A stretch of DNA of 7,168 nucleotides from Thermoproteota archaeon (GTDB taxonomy: Archaea > Thermoproteota > Bathyarchaeia > Bathyarchaeales > Bathycorpusculaceae): positions 1 to 7,168 of the forward strand of contig JAAZFA010000373.1 of the NCBI GenBank assembly GCA_012511995.1, given 5' to 3'. The position numbers and the translations under genes are program-made. The first letter of the stretch is position 1. Each line of letters opens with the position of its first letter. The notes beneath the pieces were generated by a model. It was not told the DNA's origin, made no database searches, and saw nothing but the letters and a program-made list of their open reading frames with translations. Shown here one piece after another: positions 6,494 through 7,168 of the stretch.

Positions 6494-6754
6494 ATCACGA
6501 TAGGATGGGGCAATGGCTATCTTAGTACCACATACCTCACAATAAACGAATATGTAAATAAAACAAGCAATTTCCAATCAAATATTGTGGCTGTCGTCAA
6601 AGAGAAACATAATCAATATACAGTACGGTTCCGTCACAAAAACGAAATAAGACTTGTCACATTTAAAATGATACATGCTTGCAATCTAAAATTTGATCAA
6701 ACTAAAAACAAAGCTACATATGTAGATTATAAGCAAAAAACAGAACACCCTTAA
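6494..6754 (+). pseudogene. Open frame of 86 codons without a normal start codon, unknown function
   Basis: I do not recognise this protein. The frame is open from the stop at 6491-6493 to TAA 6752-6754. It reads ITIGWGNGYLSTTYLTINEY at the start, then residues with alternating hydrophobic positions typical of beta strands (IVAVVKEKHNQYTVRFRHK, IRLVTFKM), ending in KTEHP. It has no in-frame ATG, GTG or TTG before the internal GTG at 6584-6586; an ATC or ATA near 6494-6502 would be needed, with AAAGGA at 6478-6483 upstream as a possible ribosome binding site. The amino acid make-up looks protein-like rather than random. It may be a gene that lost its start, a fragment, or a small gene using a rare start; a chance frame is also possible. 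Confidence 0.35.
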
Positions 6755-6949
6755 ATAAGCAATAATATCTATACAAAACAATCGACACCTCAGGTCAAAA
6801 CTGAACTTATAAACAAACGTTAAACTCGTTTTCCCATAATACACGAAAAGACCTTTTACTCAGCTGAGGAATTCTGCGGAGTCATAAAACGCCAAAATAT
6901 ATGATATATAAGAAACTGGCATACCCCCAAAAATTGGGGTATAAAATTT
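6755..6949. other. AT-rich spacer
   Basis: Nothing coding is supported on either strand. It contains the inverted repeat at 6921-6942 and an AT-rich stretch (ATATATGATATATAAG, 6896-6911) that could include a TATA box in either direction. Confidence 0.3.
6921..6942. repeat. Inverted repeat ATACCCC/GGGGTAT
   Basis: ATACCCC at 6921-6927 is the exact reverse complement of GGGGTAT at 6936-6942, with an 8-base loop. It is GC-rich compared with its AT-rich surroundings. It lies 8 bases beyond the stop of the minus-strand frame at 6950, so it fits best as a transcription terminator for that strand (followed on that strand by GCCAGTTTCTT). An operator is possible. Confidence 0.45.
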
Positions 6950-7102
6950 TCAAAAAACTTCAGGGCTATCAACTAATTCCTCCAACTGTGCCTTGGTTAA
7001 ACCAAACCCTGATGTAGCCTCTAACCTTTTTTACTTTACCATTTTTGAAGTATAAAACAGTTGAAAAATACTCAATCGAATATTTTTCGCATAAAGTCTC
7101 AT
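6950..7102 (-). pseudogene. Small minus-strand gene with two frame breaks, unknown function
   Basis: The minus strand has ATG at 7102 reading MRLYAK, then a different frame reading KYSIEYFSTVLYFKNGKVK, then the first frame again reading RLEATSGFGLTKAQLEELVD and SPEVF to TGA at 6950-6952. The two frame changes fall exactly in A runs of the minus strand (five A after GCG, six A after GT). Adding one A to the first and removing one from the second joins all parts into a 49-residue protein. As it stands, the frame from the ATG stops at 7031-7033. I do not recognise the family. It is either a decayed small gene or carries sequencing errors in homopolymers; the last 26 residues look most protein-like. 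Confidence 0.35.
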
Positions 7103-7168
7103 TGTTACCCTATTATGATTTCAAGGCATTGAGTAGAATTCGAGCGGGTATACACCTTAAAGAAAGCC

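Noticed and set aside
7113..7167. End of a minus-strand gene running off the right edge (LSLRCIPARILLNALKS)
   Set aside because: It is only 17 codons and cannot be judged without flanking sequence.

Overview
The window (about 38% GC by eye) most likely comes from an archaeon. An AT-rich TTTATATAA element sits upstream of the first gene where an archaeal TATA box would be. The ABC exporter pair is of a type common in archaea, the genes use mixed GTG/ATG starts with weak Shine-Dalgarno signals, and a broken transposase resembles archaeal IS5-group elements. A bathyarchaeal or methanogen-like source is possible, but the phylum cannot be fixed from this sequence.

Layout. Positions 1-1260 hold no intact gene. 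About 84-1074 is the wreck of an IS5-type transposase on the + strand. Its left part (about 170-420) is almost all A and C on the + strand, and its right part (about 692-1085) is almost all G and T. The middle (about 430-690) has ordinary composition and still reads as transposase. The biased arms are best explained as transposase changed almost entirely by transitions: C to T and A to G on the + strand in the right arm, and the same changes on the - strand in the left arm. Undoing these changes restores transposase motifs. This strand-switching, deamination-like pattern is the most unusual thing in the window.

Positions 1272-3022 are a two-gene operon for an ABC-2 type exporter. The ATPase carries a C-terminal DUF4162-like domain, and the permease has six predicted membrane segments. 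The two genes overlap by four bases. Positions 3295-6327 encode a magnesium-transporting P-type ATPase (MgtA/MgtB type) with all catalytic motifs, plus a C-terminal extension of about 130 residues that looks like a winged-helix domain and is absent from classical MgtA.

Positions 6328-7168 are mostly non-coding. They hold a 261-base open frame with no normal start (6494-6754), a small inverted repeat (6921-6942), and a minus-strand reading frame that becomes continuous only if two homopolymer indels are assumed (6950-7102). All three look like decaying or very small genes and sites. The exporter and the Mg2+ pump are neighbours, but nothing in the sequence ties them into one pathway.
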